DNA from: Tamlana sp038148895
Lineage (GTDB): Bacteria; Bacteroidota; Bacteroidia; Flavobacteriales; Flavobacteriaceae
Length of the DNA: 64,000 nucleotides
Strand: one strand, 5' to 3'
Assembly: GCA_038148895.1 (NCBI GenBank)
Contig: JBBVGQ010000002.1
The position numbers and the translations under genes are program-made. Position 1 is the first letter of the stretch. Each line of letters begins with the position of its first letter. Shown in pieces: positions 45,736-54,805 of the stretch. A model generated the notes under the pieces. The model saw only the letters and a program-made list of their open reading frames with translations, ran no database searches and was not told the origin of the DNA.

Positions 45736-48066
45736 TTGGAAAAATATTTAAGCCAGTTAAATGATGCACAATTGGAGCCTACTACCCAAATTGATGGCCC
45801 AATGATTGTAATTGCAGGTGCTGGTTCGGGAAAAACGCGCGTGCTTACTTATAGAATTGCTTATATGATGAGCAAAGGCATAGACCCTTTTAACATTTTG
45901 GCGTTAACCTTTACCAACAAGGCTGCCCGAGAAATGAAAGAGCGTATTGCAACCATTGTAGGCGCTAGCGAAGCCAAAAATTTGTGGATGGGTACATTTC
46001 ACTCCGTGTTCGCCAGAATTTTGCGTAGTGAAGCCGACAAGTTGGGCTATCCGAGTAATTTTACCATTTATGACACCCAAGATTCTGATAGATTGATTGC
46101 CTCAATCATTAAAGAAATGAATCTTGACAAGGATGTTTACAAATACAAGCAAATTCGTTCGAGAATTTCATCTTATAAAAACAGTTTAATAACTGTTCGT
46201 GCTTATTTTCAAAATCCGGAACTAATTGAAGCCGATGCCATGGCACGCCGACCCCGAATGGGTGATATTTACAAGGAATATGTAGAGCGTTGCTTTAAGG
46301 CTGGAGCCATGGATTTTGATGATTTATTATTGAAAACCAATGAACTGCTTACCCGTTTTCCTGATGTTTTAATGAAATACCAAAATCGATTTAAGTACAT
46401 TTTGGTTGATGAGTACCAAGACACCAACCATTCACAATATTTAATCGTTAGGGCGCTTTCCGATAGGTTTCAAAACATATGTGTGGTAGGTGATGATGCC
46501 CAAAGTATCTATGCGTTTCGTGGGGCAAACATTAATAACATTTTGAATTTTCAAAAGGATTATGATGATGTGAAGGTATTTAGATTGGAACAGAATTACC
46601 GTTCCACCAAAAACATTGTAAATGCCGCAAATTCAATCATCGATAAAAACCAAACCAAACTTGAAAAAATAGTTTGGACCGCCAATGATGAAGGCTCGAA
46701 AATAAAGGTAAACCGTTCTTTAACCGATGCTGATGAAGGGCGCTACGTGGCCAGTACCATTTTTGATAATAAAATGAATCATCAGCTAAAAAATAGCGAT
46801 TTTGCCATTTTATATCGAACCAATGCGCAGTCGCGTTCCATAGAAGATGCCTTGCGTAAACGTGATATTCCATATAGAATTTATGGTGGCTTATCATTTT
46901 ACCAACGAAAAGAAATAAAAGATGTACTGTCGTATTTGCGATTGGTCATCAATCCTGCCGATGAGGAAGCTTTAAAGCGTGTCATTAATTTTCCACCACG
47001 TGGTATTGGTCAGACCACTGTTGACAAACTGATTGTTGCCGCAAATGGCTATAAAAAAACCATTTTTGAGGTGATGAAAAGCATTGACAAAACCGAAGTT
47101 AATGTTAATTCTGGTACAAAAACCAAGCTTCAGAATTTCGTCACGCTTATTGAAAGTTATCAGGTTTTAAACCAAACTGCCGATGTTTTTGAACTGGCTG
47201 AACACGTTGCACGAACCAGTGGTTTAATTCGGGAATTCAATAAAGATGGAACGCCAGAGGGCGTAACCCGAATGGAAAATATCGAGGAACTTTTAAATGG
47301 TATGAAGGATTTTGTTGAAGGACAAAAAGAAGTGGCCGATGCCACGGGTTCTTTGGCTGAATTTTTAGAGGATGTGGCGCTAGCAACCGATTTGGACAAT
47401 GATAAAGACGATATTGATAGGGTAGCGTTAATGACCATTCATTTGGCAAAAGGGTTGGAATTTCCATATGTGTACATTGTTGGGTTGGAGGAAGATTTGT
47501 TCCCCAGTGCCATGAGTATGAACACGCGCAGTGAATTAGAGGAGGAGCGAAGGCTGTTTTATGTGGCTTTAACTCGCGCCGAAAAACAGGCCTATTTAAC
47601 ATATGCTTTGTCGCGTTACCGTTGGGGAAAATTGGTGGATTCTGAGCCTAGCCGTTTTATTGAAGAAATTGATGATGAATATTTAGACATTGTAACGCCC
47701 ATTGAAGAACGTCGATTTAACCCAATGTTGGATGCCGATATTTTTGGTGATGTAGAGCCAAACAAGATTAGATACAAGCCAGCAAAACAACCGGTTTTTA
47801 ATAAAGGCAAAACAAAAAGTGAGCCCGAAAAATTTCAGGTTTCTACCCCTAAAAAACTAAAACCTTTGACCCAAACCAACGGAAACACCAATTTGTTTGA
47901 CAGTAAATTGGCCGTGGGCAATACCGTAAAGCACATTAGGTTTGGCACGGGCGAAGTCTTAAAAATAGAAGGCACTGGTGCCGACACGAAAGCCGAAATT
48001 AAATTTCAGCATGGTGGGGTTAAAAAACTGTTGTTGCGTTTTGCGAAGTTGGAAGTTGTTGGGTGA
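45736..48066 (+). CDS. UvrD/PcrA-type superfamily 1A DNA helicase (TTG start)
   Basis: 3'-5' DNA helicase of 776 residues. Motifs: Q-motif LNDAQLEP, Walker A AGAGSGKTRVLTYRI, motif Ia LTFTNKAAREMKERI, TFHSVFARILR, DEYQDTN (motif II), VVGDDAQSIYAFRGA (motif III), motif IV LEQNYRST, MTIHLAKGLEFPYVYI (motif V) and YVALTRA (motif VI). The C-terminus is a charged linker and an SH3-like tail (VGNTVKHIRFGTGEV). The start is TTG at 45736, since MEKYLSQLNDAQ is the normal family opening and no in-frame ATG precedes it. Role in nucleotide excision repair and conflict resolution is from the family. It is divergent from the M20 gene. Confidence 0.95.
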   Translation: MEKYLSQLNDAQLEPTTQIDGPMIVIAGAGSGKTRVLTYRIAYMMSKGIDPFNILALTFTNKAAREMKERIATIVGASEAKNLWMGTFHSVFARILRSEADKLGYPSNFTIYDTQDSDRLIASIIKEMNLDKDVYKYKQIRSRISSYKNSLITVRAYFQNPELIEADAMARRPRMGDIYKEYVERCFKAGAMDFDDLLLKTNELLTRFPDVLMKYQNRFKYILVDEYQDTNHSQYLIVRALSDRFQNICVVGDDAQSIYAFRGANINNILNFQKDYDDVKVFRLEQNYRSTKNIVNAANSIIDKNQTKLEKIVWTANDEGSKIKVNRSLTDADEGRYVASTIFDNKMNHQLKNSDFAILYRTNAQSRSIEDALRKRDIPYRIYGGLSFYQRKEIKDVLSYLRLVINPADEEALKRVINFPPRGIGQTTVDKLIVAANGYKKTIFEVMKSIDKTEVNVNSGTKTKLQNFVTLIESYQVLNQTADVFELAEHVARTSGLIREFNKDGTPEGVTRMENIEELLNGMKDFVEGQKEVADATGSLAEFLEDVALATDLDNDKDDIDRVALMTIHLAKGLEFPYVYIVGLEEDLFPSAMSMNTRSELEEERRLFYVALTRAEKQAYLTYALSRYRWGKLVDSEPSRFIEEIDDEYLDIVTPIEERRFNPMLDADIFGDVEPNKIRYKPAKQPVFNKGKTKSEPEKFQVSTPKKLKPLTQTNGNTNLFDSKLAVGNTVKHIRFGTGEVLKIEGTGADTKAEIKFQHGGVKKLLLRFAKLEVVG

Positions 48067-48133
48067 TGAGTTGATAATTTAGAAGAAAATAAAATTAGCT
48101 GTAATTGTGGTTACATAATGTTGTTATAGTGTT

Positions 48134-48550
48134 TTATTCTTCTTTAAATTCCGATTTGTATAATTCCAAATACTTTGAAGTTAGAAGACTGATTTCCTTT
48201 TTCTTTTTTAATTTAAAGTCAGTATATGTAATTAGAAATGGTACAATGAAAAATGGAATAGGTAAAATCCAATTTTCATAAGCCAATGAAATAAGAGAGC
48301 AAACTATTCCAATTCCGATTGCAATTTTTATTAATATGTTCATTGGAAACTTAAAGTCAAAAAATAATTCAAATTTGTTGTCATTATTCAAAATTCCGAT
48401 TATTCTATAATTTCCTCCTGAATTGAAGATGCCCCGCTTTCTATATAATTCAATTCTATTCGGACTGATATTCCCGTGGTAAAATCCGTTAAGAATTAAT
48501 TTGTTTAGAATGTGAAATGATTTTTCGTTATTAGAAATGGTTTCAGTCAT
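48134..48550 (-). CDS. Hypothetical protein with two transmembrane helices
   Basis: A 138-residue protein with no recognised family. Two hydrophobic helices near residues 73-107 (ILIKIAIGIGIVCSLISLAY, then ILPIPFFIVPFLITY) are flanked by a basic KLKKKKE tail; the N-terminal half is soluble with FYHGNISPNRIELYRKRG. It lies in a run of three small minus-strand genes of very low G+C between the PcrA helicase and the glycogen-binding-domain protein, suggesting acquired or cassette-like material. Start ATG 48550. Confidence 0.6.
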   Translation of the reverse strand: MTETISNNEKSFHILNKLILNGFYHGNISPNRIELYRKRGIFNSGGNYRIIGILNNDNKFELFFDFKFPMNILIKIAIGIGIVCSLISLAYENWILPIPFFIVPFLITYTDFKLKKKKEISLLTSKYLELYKSEFKEE

Positions 48551-48640
48551 TTTTTAAATGATACAACAAAATCAGAGCGACCAAATACGCACTAACTTTG
48601 AGTTTTGCAATAAACTACAAATTATTTTTATGTGATGTAG

Positions 48641-49099
48641 CTATAGTTTTTTTAATGTTATTTTCGGTTTGAATATGATCCCCTTGCAAGCATTCAGACT
48701 TTCATTGAATTTACTATTTTCCTCAGCATTAAAATCGGTTTTATAGGTTTCGAATCCTTTTTTTGAAACCTCAAAATTTGCATAACAGTAAACAAATGGT
48801 AAATCAAGAGGTGTGAGAAACCAGTCAATTTTAGATTTTTCGGTAAGTTCGAAATTCCCATTTAAGTCAGTCATGACAGTTTGTGATTTATATTGGACAT
48901 ATTCATTATGTCCATATTCTTCGTTTTTTATCTCATTTTCTTCAATTCGAGAGACTGTCGCATTTTGAATCGGTTTTCCATTTTGGTCAACTACCTGTCC
49001 AGTTATTTTGGGTACATATATGACTTTTTCAGGACGAAAAAACATTCCAATCAAAAATAATAGAACGCAAATCAAAATAATATCTCCGATCTTTTTCAT
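48641..49099 (-). CDS. Membrane-anchored carboxypeptidase-regulatory-like domain protein
   Basis: A 152-residue protein with an N-terminal membrane anchor (IILICVLLFLIGMFF) and a beta-sandwich of the carboxypeptidase-regulatory type: KITGQVVDQNGKPIQNATVSRIE opening, TDLNGNFELTEKS middle and YANFEVSKKGFETY. Such domains usually mediate protein or ligand contact in Bacteroidota envelopes. There is no attached enzyme or TonB receptor. It is followed by the 48134 gene and preceded by a hairpin-rich repeat. Confidence 0.68.
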   Translation of the reverse strand: MKKIGDIILICVLLFLIGMFFRPEKVIYVPKITGQVVDQNGKPIQNATVSRIEENEIKNEEYGHNEYVQYKSQTVMTDLNGNFELTEKSKIDWFLTPLDLPFVYCYANFEVSKKGFETYKTDFNAEENSKFNESLNACKGIIFKPKITLKKL

Positions 49100-49107
49100 A
49101 AATTTTA

Positions 49108-49228
49108 GCTAACGGTTTAACTTTGGTTTCGTTACGTGAAAATCTGCAAGGATTTTCCGCTGTAAACCGAAGATAGCAAATTTGCGAGGACTTTCCGAAA
49201 GGAAAGTTAGAAGCAATAAGCTATAGCT
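49108..49228. repeat. Compound hairpin-rich intergenic repeat
   Basis: Three symmetric units lie in series. Outer arms GCTA (49108) and CTTTGGTTT pair with AAACCGAAG...TAGC (to 49177) around a perfect GAAAATC/GATTTTC hairpin (49138-49157). A second perfect hairpin is ACTTTCC/GGAAAGT (49190-49207). The palindrome AGCTATAGCT follows at 49219-49228. It separates two small hypothetical genes and resembles the dispersed elements seen beside small gene cassettes in flavobacteria (recalled, not searched). Confidence 0.55.
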
Positions 49229-49251
49229 GTTATTGACTGTAGTTGTTTTAC

Positions 49252-49887
49252 TCAACTTATAGTTATAATTCCAATGGAACCAATAGATTCCCATTTTCCA
49301 TTTTTAAATTCATAAACATCAATTCCGTCGTAAGCACATAGCAAACCACAATAAAAACTTGTGTCGAAAAAAGCATATTTTTTATTTCTCGAAAACAATG
49401 GAATTGTCAAATCATAAATTCCGTAATAGTCGTACTTTTTTTCATTTGTTCTAATGTCGCTTTGAAGATAGTCAGAGACATCTTTTATTATATTATCGGA
49501 AACATTGTCAAGTTTTAGTTTATTAAAATCTAAAATCAATTTTTTTTTCGTTGAATGTTGACTAAAAATATAATCTATATCAGATTTGGTTAAAATTTCA
49601 GACATCTTTTCGTCTGTACTTTGTTCAGTAAGAGGTGTTAGGATTTCTATCCAATAATCCGAATTATTTTTTAAATCTGGGTATTCTAATATTTTACTTT
49701 CGATAATTGTCTTGTCTTCTAAAACATCGTTCAAAAAATTGTAATAGTCAGATTCCGTTATTTCAATTATAGGTTCTTCTATTAATTTGTTCGTGGAAGT
49801 TAAATCCTTTTCTTTTTCAATTTCGCCTTTTTGCTTGCACGAAACTAAAATTAAAAGACAAAGTATTAAAGGAAGCAGATTTTTCAT
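49252..49887 (-). CDS. Hypothetical lipoprotein
   Basis: A ~211-residue lipoprotein with lipobox LILVSC then KQKGEIEKEKD. The body is acidic and largely helical (ITESDYYNFLNDVLEDK..., EILTKSDIDYIFSQHSTKKKLILDFNKLKL, DVSDYLQSDIRTN) and ends with a beta segment (YGIYDLTIPLFSRNKKYAFFD, then GLLCAYDGIDVYEFKNGKWESIGSIG) common in small Bacteroidota lipoproteins. No family recognised. ATG 49887 begins the signal; the upstream start at 49899 adds MPVI only. Confidence 0.62.
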   Translation of the reverse strand: MKNLLPLILCLLILVSCKQKGEIEKEKDLTSTNKLIEEPIIEITESDYYNFLNDVLEDKTIIESKILEYPDLKNNSDYWIEILTPLTEQSTDEKMSEILTKSDIDYIFSQHSTKKKLILDFNKLKLDNVSDNIIKDVSDYLQSDIRTNEKKYDYYGIYDLTIPLFSRNKKYAFFDTSFYCGLLCAYDGIDVYEFKNGKWESIGSIGIITIS

Positions 49888-49958
49888 AATTACAGGCAAC
49901 CGAAGGATAAGAATAATTCTAAGTTAACAATAAAATTTAATTATACTTTTATAGCAAT

Positions 49959-50927
49959 CTACTTCACCATACAAACCGAATTGATATGCCCCTCACCATC
50001 ATATTCCTTTACGCTATTGTTAGGATCTACCATCCATTCACCATCTACAATAAATTTGTAATGGTGTTTACCACCAGAAAGCGGGATGACATATTTCCAG
50101 CCGTAATCCATTTTGCGCATCACTAGCTCGTGTTCATCCCAATTGTTAAACGAGCCTGCAAGTACCACTTTTTGGGCATTTGTATAACCTCTTAACTTAA
50201 AGGTGGTGTATTCCTTGATGTTTATAACAGAGTTGAATTCATCAAACTCGTTTCTTGTTTTGTAGGGGTTGTCGGGGTCTTCCATCCATTGCCCATCAAC
50301 AATATAGCGGTATTGGTAAATGTCGGGTTTCATTTGTAAGGTCAGTTCCCAGCCATATTCTGTTTTGTTCATTTTAAACAGGTTTTCATCCCATTTATTA
50401 AATGAACCGGCCAAGATTACCTTTTTGGCATTTTTAAAGCCCTTAAGTTTAAAACTGGCGTTACCATTTTCGCTAGGGTAGGCCGTGTACATTTTCAGGT
50501 TGTAAACCCCATGCATGCGCATGCCATTTTTGGTGGCCTTGGCAATATTAGGGTCTTTTTTTGAAGGCTCTGCCCAATAGGCATTGTTGATGACGTACTT
50601 GAATTCCCATGAGAATTCATCGGTGAAATCATGTATGCTTTTTCGTAGTTGATAGGTGTGGTTGCCTATCTTTTTCATTCTCCAATTGTCTCTAGACCAT
50701 AAATTGAACTCACCCGAAACCACAACGTTTTCAATATCCAAATCATTAAAATCTACCACTTGCCCTGTGTATTCTTGGGTGAATTTTGAATATTCGAGAG
50801 CATCAAAAGTAAACACCACGGTATCGCCTTCAATTTTATAGCCTTTTAGCTCGTCGTTTTGCCCGAAAGCATAAAAACCAATAAAGGTGAGGATTATAGT
50901 GGCCGTATATAAAATAAGCTTTTTCAC
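49959..50927 (-). CDS. Protein with three glycogen-binding (CBM48/AMPK-type) modules, GTG start
   Basis: A 322-residue exported protein (signal ending GFYAFGQ). It holds three similar ~85-residue beta modules: VVVSGEFNLWSRDNWRM...EFKYVINNAYWAEP, VILAGSFNKWDENLFKM...YRYIVDGQWMEDP and VVLAGSFNNWDEHELVM...YKFIVDGEWMVDP. These are the hallmarks of AMPK-beta/isoamylase N-terminal glycogen-binding domains. No catalytic domain is attached, so it likely binds alpha-glucan in the envelope or tethers a partner. The start is GTG at 50927, overlapping the retropepsin stop as GTGA, which indicates translational coupling. Confidence 0.88.
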   Translation of the reverse strand: MKKLILYTATIILTFIGFYAFGQNDELKGYKIEGDTVVFTFDALEYSKFTQEYTGQVVDFNDLDIENVVVSGEFNLWSRDNWRMKKIGNHTYQLRKSIHDFTDEFSWEFKYVINNAYWAEPSKKDPNIAKATKNGMRMHGVYNLKMYTAYPSENGNASFKLKGFKNAKKVILAGSFNKWDENLFKMNKTEYGWELTLQMKPDIYQYRYIVDGQWMEDPDNPYKTRNEFDEFNSVINIKEYTTFKLRGYTNAQKVVLAGSFNNWDEHELVMRKMDYGWKYVIPLSGGKHHYKFIVDGEWMVDPNNSVKEYDGEGHINSVCMVK

Positions 50928-51889
50928 TGATGGTTTAACGGATAATCTATAAAGTACAATTTTTCTTTTTGATAATTTATGATGGTTCGTTTTTGGGCAA
51001 AAAATTCATAGCCTAAAATGCCGTCCAAATTGGTGCCGAAAGCTTCGTTCATTCTGTTTAAATTGGTCAAAACGGTTAGCATTGGGCCAAAATATATTTT
51101 TTTGTTTAGTTTTACTCGGTGCAATTTTCCTGCCAAAACTTCAACTTTTCTGTTGTTTATTCCAGAAAGCCGCATACGTTTTTTTGGAATAAAATACTTC
51201 AATACCGTTTTGGGCACACTTTTGTTTATTTGGTTAAACTCGGCTGCCGAGTCGATACCCAATCTAACGTTTTGGTTGTTGATTTGCCCGTTCACCACAA
51301 TGGTATGGTTAACCAACTTAAAATCCACACTGTCAACTATCCGTTCCAAATATACATGATTATTGAATTTGTTGCCTGCTTTATCAACTTTGTTAAGCGT
51401 AATTTGGTTGAGGTGCATATCTATAAAGACTTCGTAATCTTTCAGGATGTTATAGCCAATAACACCTAAAAGTTTTATTTTTTTACTTTTTTCTATATGT
51501 GACAAATCAATGACATCCGAATTCTTATTTTCCAATTTGAAATTCTGTAAAACAAATTCCTTGATGTGTTTTTCATAGGAATCCTCAACGGAATGCATAA
51601 TTCCAGATGATGAGGCATTCTTTTTTTGATGTTCGTATAAATTGGAAAAATGGACTTTGTTGAGTATCATGGTTTCCGAACCGGTATCGATGATAAAATT
51701 ACCTTCTTGGTCAAAAATTTCAGCTTTTACAACAATCAGGTGGTCTACCAACTTAAACGGAATACGGGTGGTATAGGGATTTAAAACCTCAGCATTTGAA
51801 AAATGAATGGGTGGATTGACTCCATTAAAAGCCCAGGAACATTGAAATCCAAGGAAAAGAAAAAATATAAAGGTCAGTTGTCTTAGCAT
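50924..51889 (-). CDS. Retropepsin-like aspartyl protease with two lobes
   Basis: A 321-residue exported protein (signal ending LGFQCSWA). Two retropepsin-like repeats in tandem each carry an acidic loop: IIDTGSE (68-72) in the first and GIDSAAE (213-217) in the second, each followed by a GILGYE/GVIGYN plus IDYxxxxI strand pair (LLGVIGYNILKDYEVFID; LDGILGYEFFAQKRTIINY). The second active-site loop is DSA rather than DSG/DTG, so activity depends on whether this is tolerated. The 3' end overlaps the start of the triple glycogen-binding protein, implying a functional pair. Confidence 0.82.
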   Translation of the reverse strand: MLRQLTFIFFLFLGFQCSWAFNGVNPPIHFSNAEVLNPYTTRIPFKLVDHLIVVKAEIFDQEGNFIIDTGSETMILNKVHFSNLYEHQKKNASSSGIMHSVEDSYEKHIKEFVLQNFKLENKNSDVIDLSHIEKSKKIKLLGVIGYNILKDYEVFIDMHLNQITLNKVDKAGNKFNNHVYLERIVDSVDFKLVNHTIVVNGQINNQNVRLGIDSAAEFNQINKSVPKTVLKYFIPKKRMRLSGINNRKVEVLAGKLHRVKLNKKIYFGPMLTVLTNLNRMNEAFGTNLDGILGYEFFAQKRTIINYQKEKLYFIDYPLNHQ

Positions 51890-52041
51890 AAATTAAAGAC
51901 TAGCTAGAAGACAAATTGTTACAGGTCAATTTGTTAAAATTGAGTTATAAAAAATGTATGCAGGGGATTGTTATAACTGGGAATTAAAACATTATTAATT
52001 AAAATGTATTTACTTTGTAAGCTGAAAAGAAGTTATGCTGT

Positions 52042-52662
52042 ATGTCTGAATTTATCAGGATTTACGAAGAAAATCCAAACCCGAAGGAAATTGAAAAGGT
52101 AGTTCGTGTTTTAAAACGGGGTGGATTGGTCATATACCCAACCGACACGGTTTATGGTTTGGGTTGCGATATTACCAATATTAAAGCCTTGGAGCGTGTG
52201 GCCAGAATTAAGGGTGTTAAACTTGAGAAATCCAATTTTTCATTCGTATGCCACGATTTAAGCAATTTAAGTGATTATGTGAAGCAGATTGACACGTCAG
52301 TTTTTAAAATATTAAAACGGGCGCTTCCTGGTCCTTATACGTTTATTCTTCCGGGGTCTAATTCTCTGCCAAACCCATTTAAGAAAAAAAAGACTGTTGG
52401 TATTCGCATCCCGGCAAACAACATTGCTTTAGAAATTGTAAAGCAGTTGGGAAACCCCATAATATCTACTTCAATTTATGATGAGGATGAAGTTTTGGAA
52501 TATACCACAGACCCAGAGTTGATTCTTGAAAAATGGGATAATTTGGTCGATTTGGTCATAGATGGTGGTTACGGGGGCAACGAGCCTTCAACAATTATTG
52601 ATTTATCTGAAAATGAGCCCATTATTGTTAGAGAGGGTAAAGGTAGCTTGGAGATTTTCTAA
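52042..52662 (+). CDS. YciO/Sua5-family L-threonylcarbamoyladenylate synthase-like protein
   Basis: A 206-residue protein of the YrdC/Sua5/YciO fold, which makes threonylcarbamoyl-AMP for tRNA t6A. Family signatures: GGLVIYPTDTVYGLGCDITN, KSNFSFVCHDLSNLSDYV, LPGPYTFIL, GIRIPAN and GNPIISTS(I/A). It has the YciO-type layout without the C-terminal Sua5 domain; YciO members may have a different acyl-acceptor role, so the exact product is uncertain. Start ATG 52042; divergent from the retropepsin gene. Confidence 0.9.
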   Translation: MSEFIRIYEENPNPKEIEKVVRVLKRGGLVIYPTDTVYGLGCDITNIKALERVARIKGVKLEKSNFSFVCHDLSNLSDYVKQIDTSVFKILKRALPGPYTFILPGSNSLPNPFKKKKTVGIRIPANNIALEIVKQLGNPIISTSIYDEDEVLEYTTDPELILEKWDNLVDLVIDGGYGGNEPSTIIDLSENEPIIVREGKGSLEIF

Positions 52663-52786
52663 TTCTCTGAAGGCTGGTGTTCTAATTTTTAACTCCATTG
52701 GCTTTCAAAAATATATTATTATACTCTTAAATTTATTGGCAAAAACACGATATTTGCTTTTACACTAACCAAAAATAAAAGAGAAT

Positions 52787-52969
52787 ATGGCAATGAATAA
52801 AAACACAATATTGGCTTGGGCAACAGTCTTAATGATAATCATGGGTGTTGTATTGATTCTTATGGGGGCGTATAGATATGACGATGTTGCCGGATGGGGT
52901 TTTGCTACAGTTGGTATAGGTTTTTTCGCCATTGCATGGGTGTTTAATGCCCTAAAGGGAAGGGTTTAG
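52787..52969 (+). CDS. 60-residue inner-membrane protein next to ettA
   Basis: Small protein MAMNKNTILAWATVLMIIM... with two predicted transmembrane helices (~8-28 and ~37-55) and a basic end. I recall it as the small flavobacterial family named after Gramella protein CAL67264, usually beside ettA. Here ettA starts 88 bases downstream on the same strand, consistent with that. Function unknown. Start ATG 52787. Confidence 0.72.
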   Translation: MAMNKNTILAWATVLMIIMGVVLILMGAYRYDDVAGWGFATVGIGFFAIAWVFNALKGRV

Positions 52970-53057
52970 CCATCTGAATTTAATCATGATAACTTACCCT
53001 TTTATTGCCTTAAAATCTCTGTTAATCTAAAAATCTAATTCGCTAATTATCTGATAA

Positions 53058-54749
53058 ATGAGTGACGACAAGAAAATAATTTTCTCAATGTCTGGTGTTA
53101 CCAAGACATTTCAAAGCGCCAATACACCAGTTTTAAAAAATATATATCTAAGCTTTTTCTATGGAGCCAAAATTGGTATTTTGGGGCTTAATGGTTCGGG
53201 TAAATCCACGCTATTAAAAATTATTGCTGGCGTTGATAAAAATTATCAAGGCGATGTGATTTTTCAACCAGGTTACAGTGTGGGGTATTTAGAGCAAGAA
53301 CCGAAGTTGGACGATGAAAAAACCGTGATAGAAGTTGTTCGCGAAGGTGCTGCTGAAACAGTTACCATTCTTGACGAATACAACAAAATCAACGATATGT
53401 TTGGGTTGGAAGAAGTGTATTCCAATCCAGATAAAATGGAAAAGTTGATGAACCGTCAGGCAGAGCTTCAAGATCAAATTGATGCTGCCAACGCCTGGGA
53501 ACTTGATACCAAATTGGAAATTGCCATGGATGCCTTGCGCACCCCTGAAGGTGATAAAAAAATTGGTGTGCTTTCTGGAGGAGAACGTCGTCGTGTGGCC
53601 TTGTGTAGATTATTGTTGCAAGAGCCAGATGTATTATTGTTGGATGAGCCGACCAACCATTTAGATGCCGAATCTGTACATTGGTTGGAACATCATTTGG
53701 CGCAGTACAAAGGAACAGTAATAGCCGTTACCCACGATAGGTATTTCTTGGACAATGTGGCAGGCTGGATTCTAGAATTGGATAGAGGTGAAGGCATTCC
53801 ATGGAAAGGTAATTATTCATCTTGGTTGGACCAAAAATCCAAACGTATGGCTCAAGAAGGTAAAGCTGCTTCAAAACGTCAAAAAACATTGGAACGTGAG
53901 TTGGAATGGGTTCGCCAAGGTGCCAAAGGACGGCAAACTAAACAAAAAGCACGTTTGAAAAACTACGACAAACTATTGAGCCAAGACCAAAGGCAGCTTG
54001 ATGAAAAATTGGAGATATACATTCCTAATGGCCCACGGTTGGGAACCAATGTGATTGAAGCCAAAGGTGTTAGCAAAGGTTATGGCGATAAGTTGTTGTA
54101 TGAAGATTTAAACTTCAACTTACCGCAAGCTGGAATAGTTGGTGTTATTGGACCTAATGGTGCCGGTAAAACTACAATTTTCAGGATGATTATGGGTGAG
54201 GAAATACCTGATAAAGGTGAATTCATTGTTGGTGAGACAGCCAAAATTGCCTATGTGGACCAAAGCCATTCCAACATAGATTCAGAAAAAACCATTTGGC
54301 AAAACTTTAGCGATGGGCAAGAACTTATTTTGATGGGTGGTAAACAAGTGAATTCCAGAGCTTATTTAAGTCGTTTTAATTTCAGCGGAAGCGAACAAAA
54401 CAAAAAAGTAAATTTACTTTCAGGCGGTGAGCGTAACCGACTCCATTTGGCCATGACGCTAAAAGAAGAAGGTAACGTGCTGCTCTTAGATGAGCCTACT
54501 AACGACCTTGATGTAAACACGTTACGTGCATTAGAGGAAGGTTTGGAAAACTTTGCGGGCTGTGCAGTGGTGATATCGCACGATAGGTGGTTTTTAGATA
54601 GAATTTGTACCCATATCTTGGCTTTTGAAGGCAATAGCCAAGTTTATTTCTTTGAAGGCAGTTTTTCTGATTATGAGGAGAATAAGAAAAAACGTTTGGG
54701 CGGCGATTTGATGCCAAAACGCATTAAGTATAAAAAATTGGTGCGTTAG
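53058..54749 (+). CDS. ettA: Energy-dependent translational throttle protein EttA
   Basis: ABC-F ribosome-associated ATPase that senses the ATP/ADP ratio and gates the first elongation steps. The 563-residue protein has two ABC domains: Walker A GLNGSGKST and GPNGAGKTT, signatures LSGGERRRVAL and LSGGERNRLHL, LLLDEPTNHLDAESV and LLLDEPTNDLDVNTL, and the arm/P-site linker with the coiled basic EGKAASKRQKTLERELEWVRQ segment. No membrane domain. Length and motifs are the EttA subgroup's. A strong terminator follows at 54761-54787. Confidence 0.96.
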   Translation: MSDDKKIIFSMSGVTKTFQSANTPVLKNIYLSFFYGAKIGILGLNGSGKSTLLKIIAGVDKNYQGDVIFQPGYSVGYLEQEPKLDDEKTVIEVVREGAAETVTILDEYNKINDMFGLEEVYSNPDKMEKLMNRQAELQDQIDAANAWELDTKLEIAMDALRTPEGDKKIGVLSGGERRRVALCRLLLQEPDVLLLDEPTNHLDAESVHWLEHHLAQYKGTVIAVTHDRYFLDNVAGWILELDRGEGIPWKGNYSSWLDQKSKRMAQEGKAASKRQKTLERELEWVRQGAKGRQTKQKARLKNYDKLLSQDQRQLDEKLEIYIPNGPRLGTNVIEAKGVSKGYGDKLLYEDLNFNLPQAGIVGVIGPNGAGKTTIFRMIMGEEIPDKGEFIVGETAKIAYVDQSHSNIDSEKTIWQNFSDGQELILMGGKQVNSRAYLSRFNFSGSEQNKKVNLLSGGERNRLHLAMTLKEEGNVLLLDEPTNDLDVNTLRALEEGLENFAGCAVVISHDRWFLDRICTHILAFEGNSQVYFFEGSFSDYEENKKKRLGGDLMPKRIKYKKLVR

Positions 54750-54760
54750 TTAAAAAAAAT

Positions 54761-54787
54761 AAAAAGCCTGCATTGCAGGCTTTTTTT
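54761..54787 (+). terminator. Strong intrinsic terminator after ettA
   Basis: AAAAAGCCTGC (54761-54771) and GCAGGC (54775-54780) form a tight GC-rich stem with loop ATT, followed by a run of seven T. It is symmetric (A run before, T run after), so it may also stop the minus-strand small genes behind it. Confidence 0.88.
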
Positions 54788-54805
54788 ATGATTTATTTGA
54801 AGGTA

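Noticed and set aside
49109..49294. 61-codon frame across the compound repeat
   Set aside because: Most of it is the hairpin-rich repeat and the rest is antisense to nothing conserved; no start context or family pattern.
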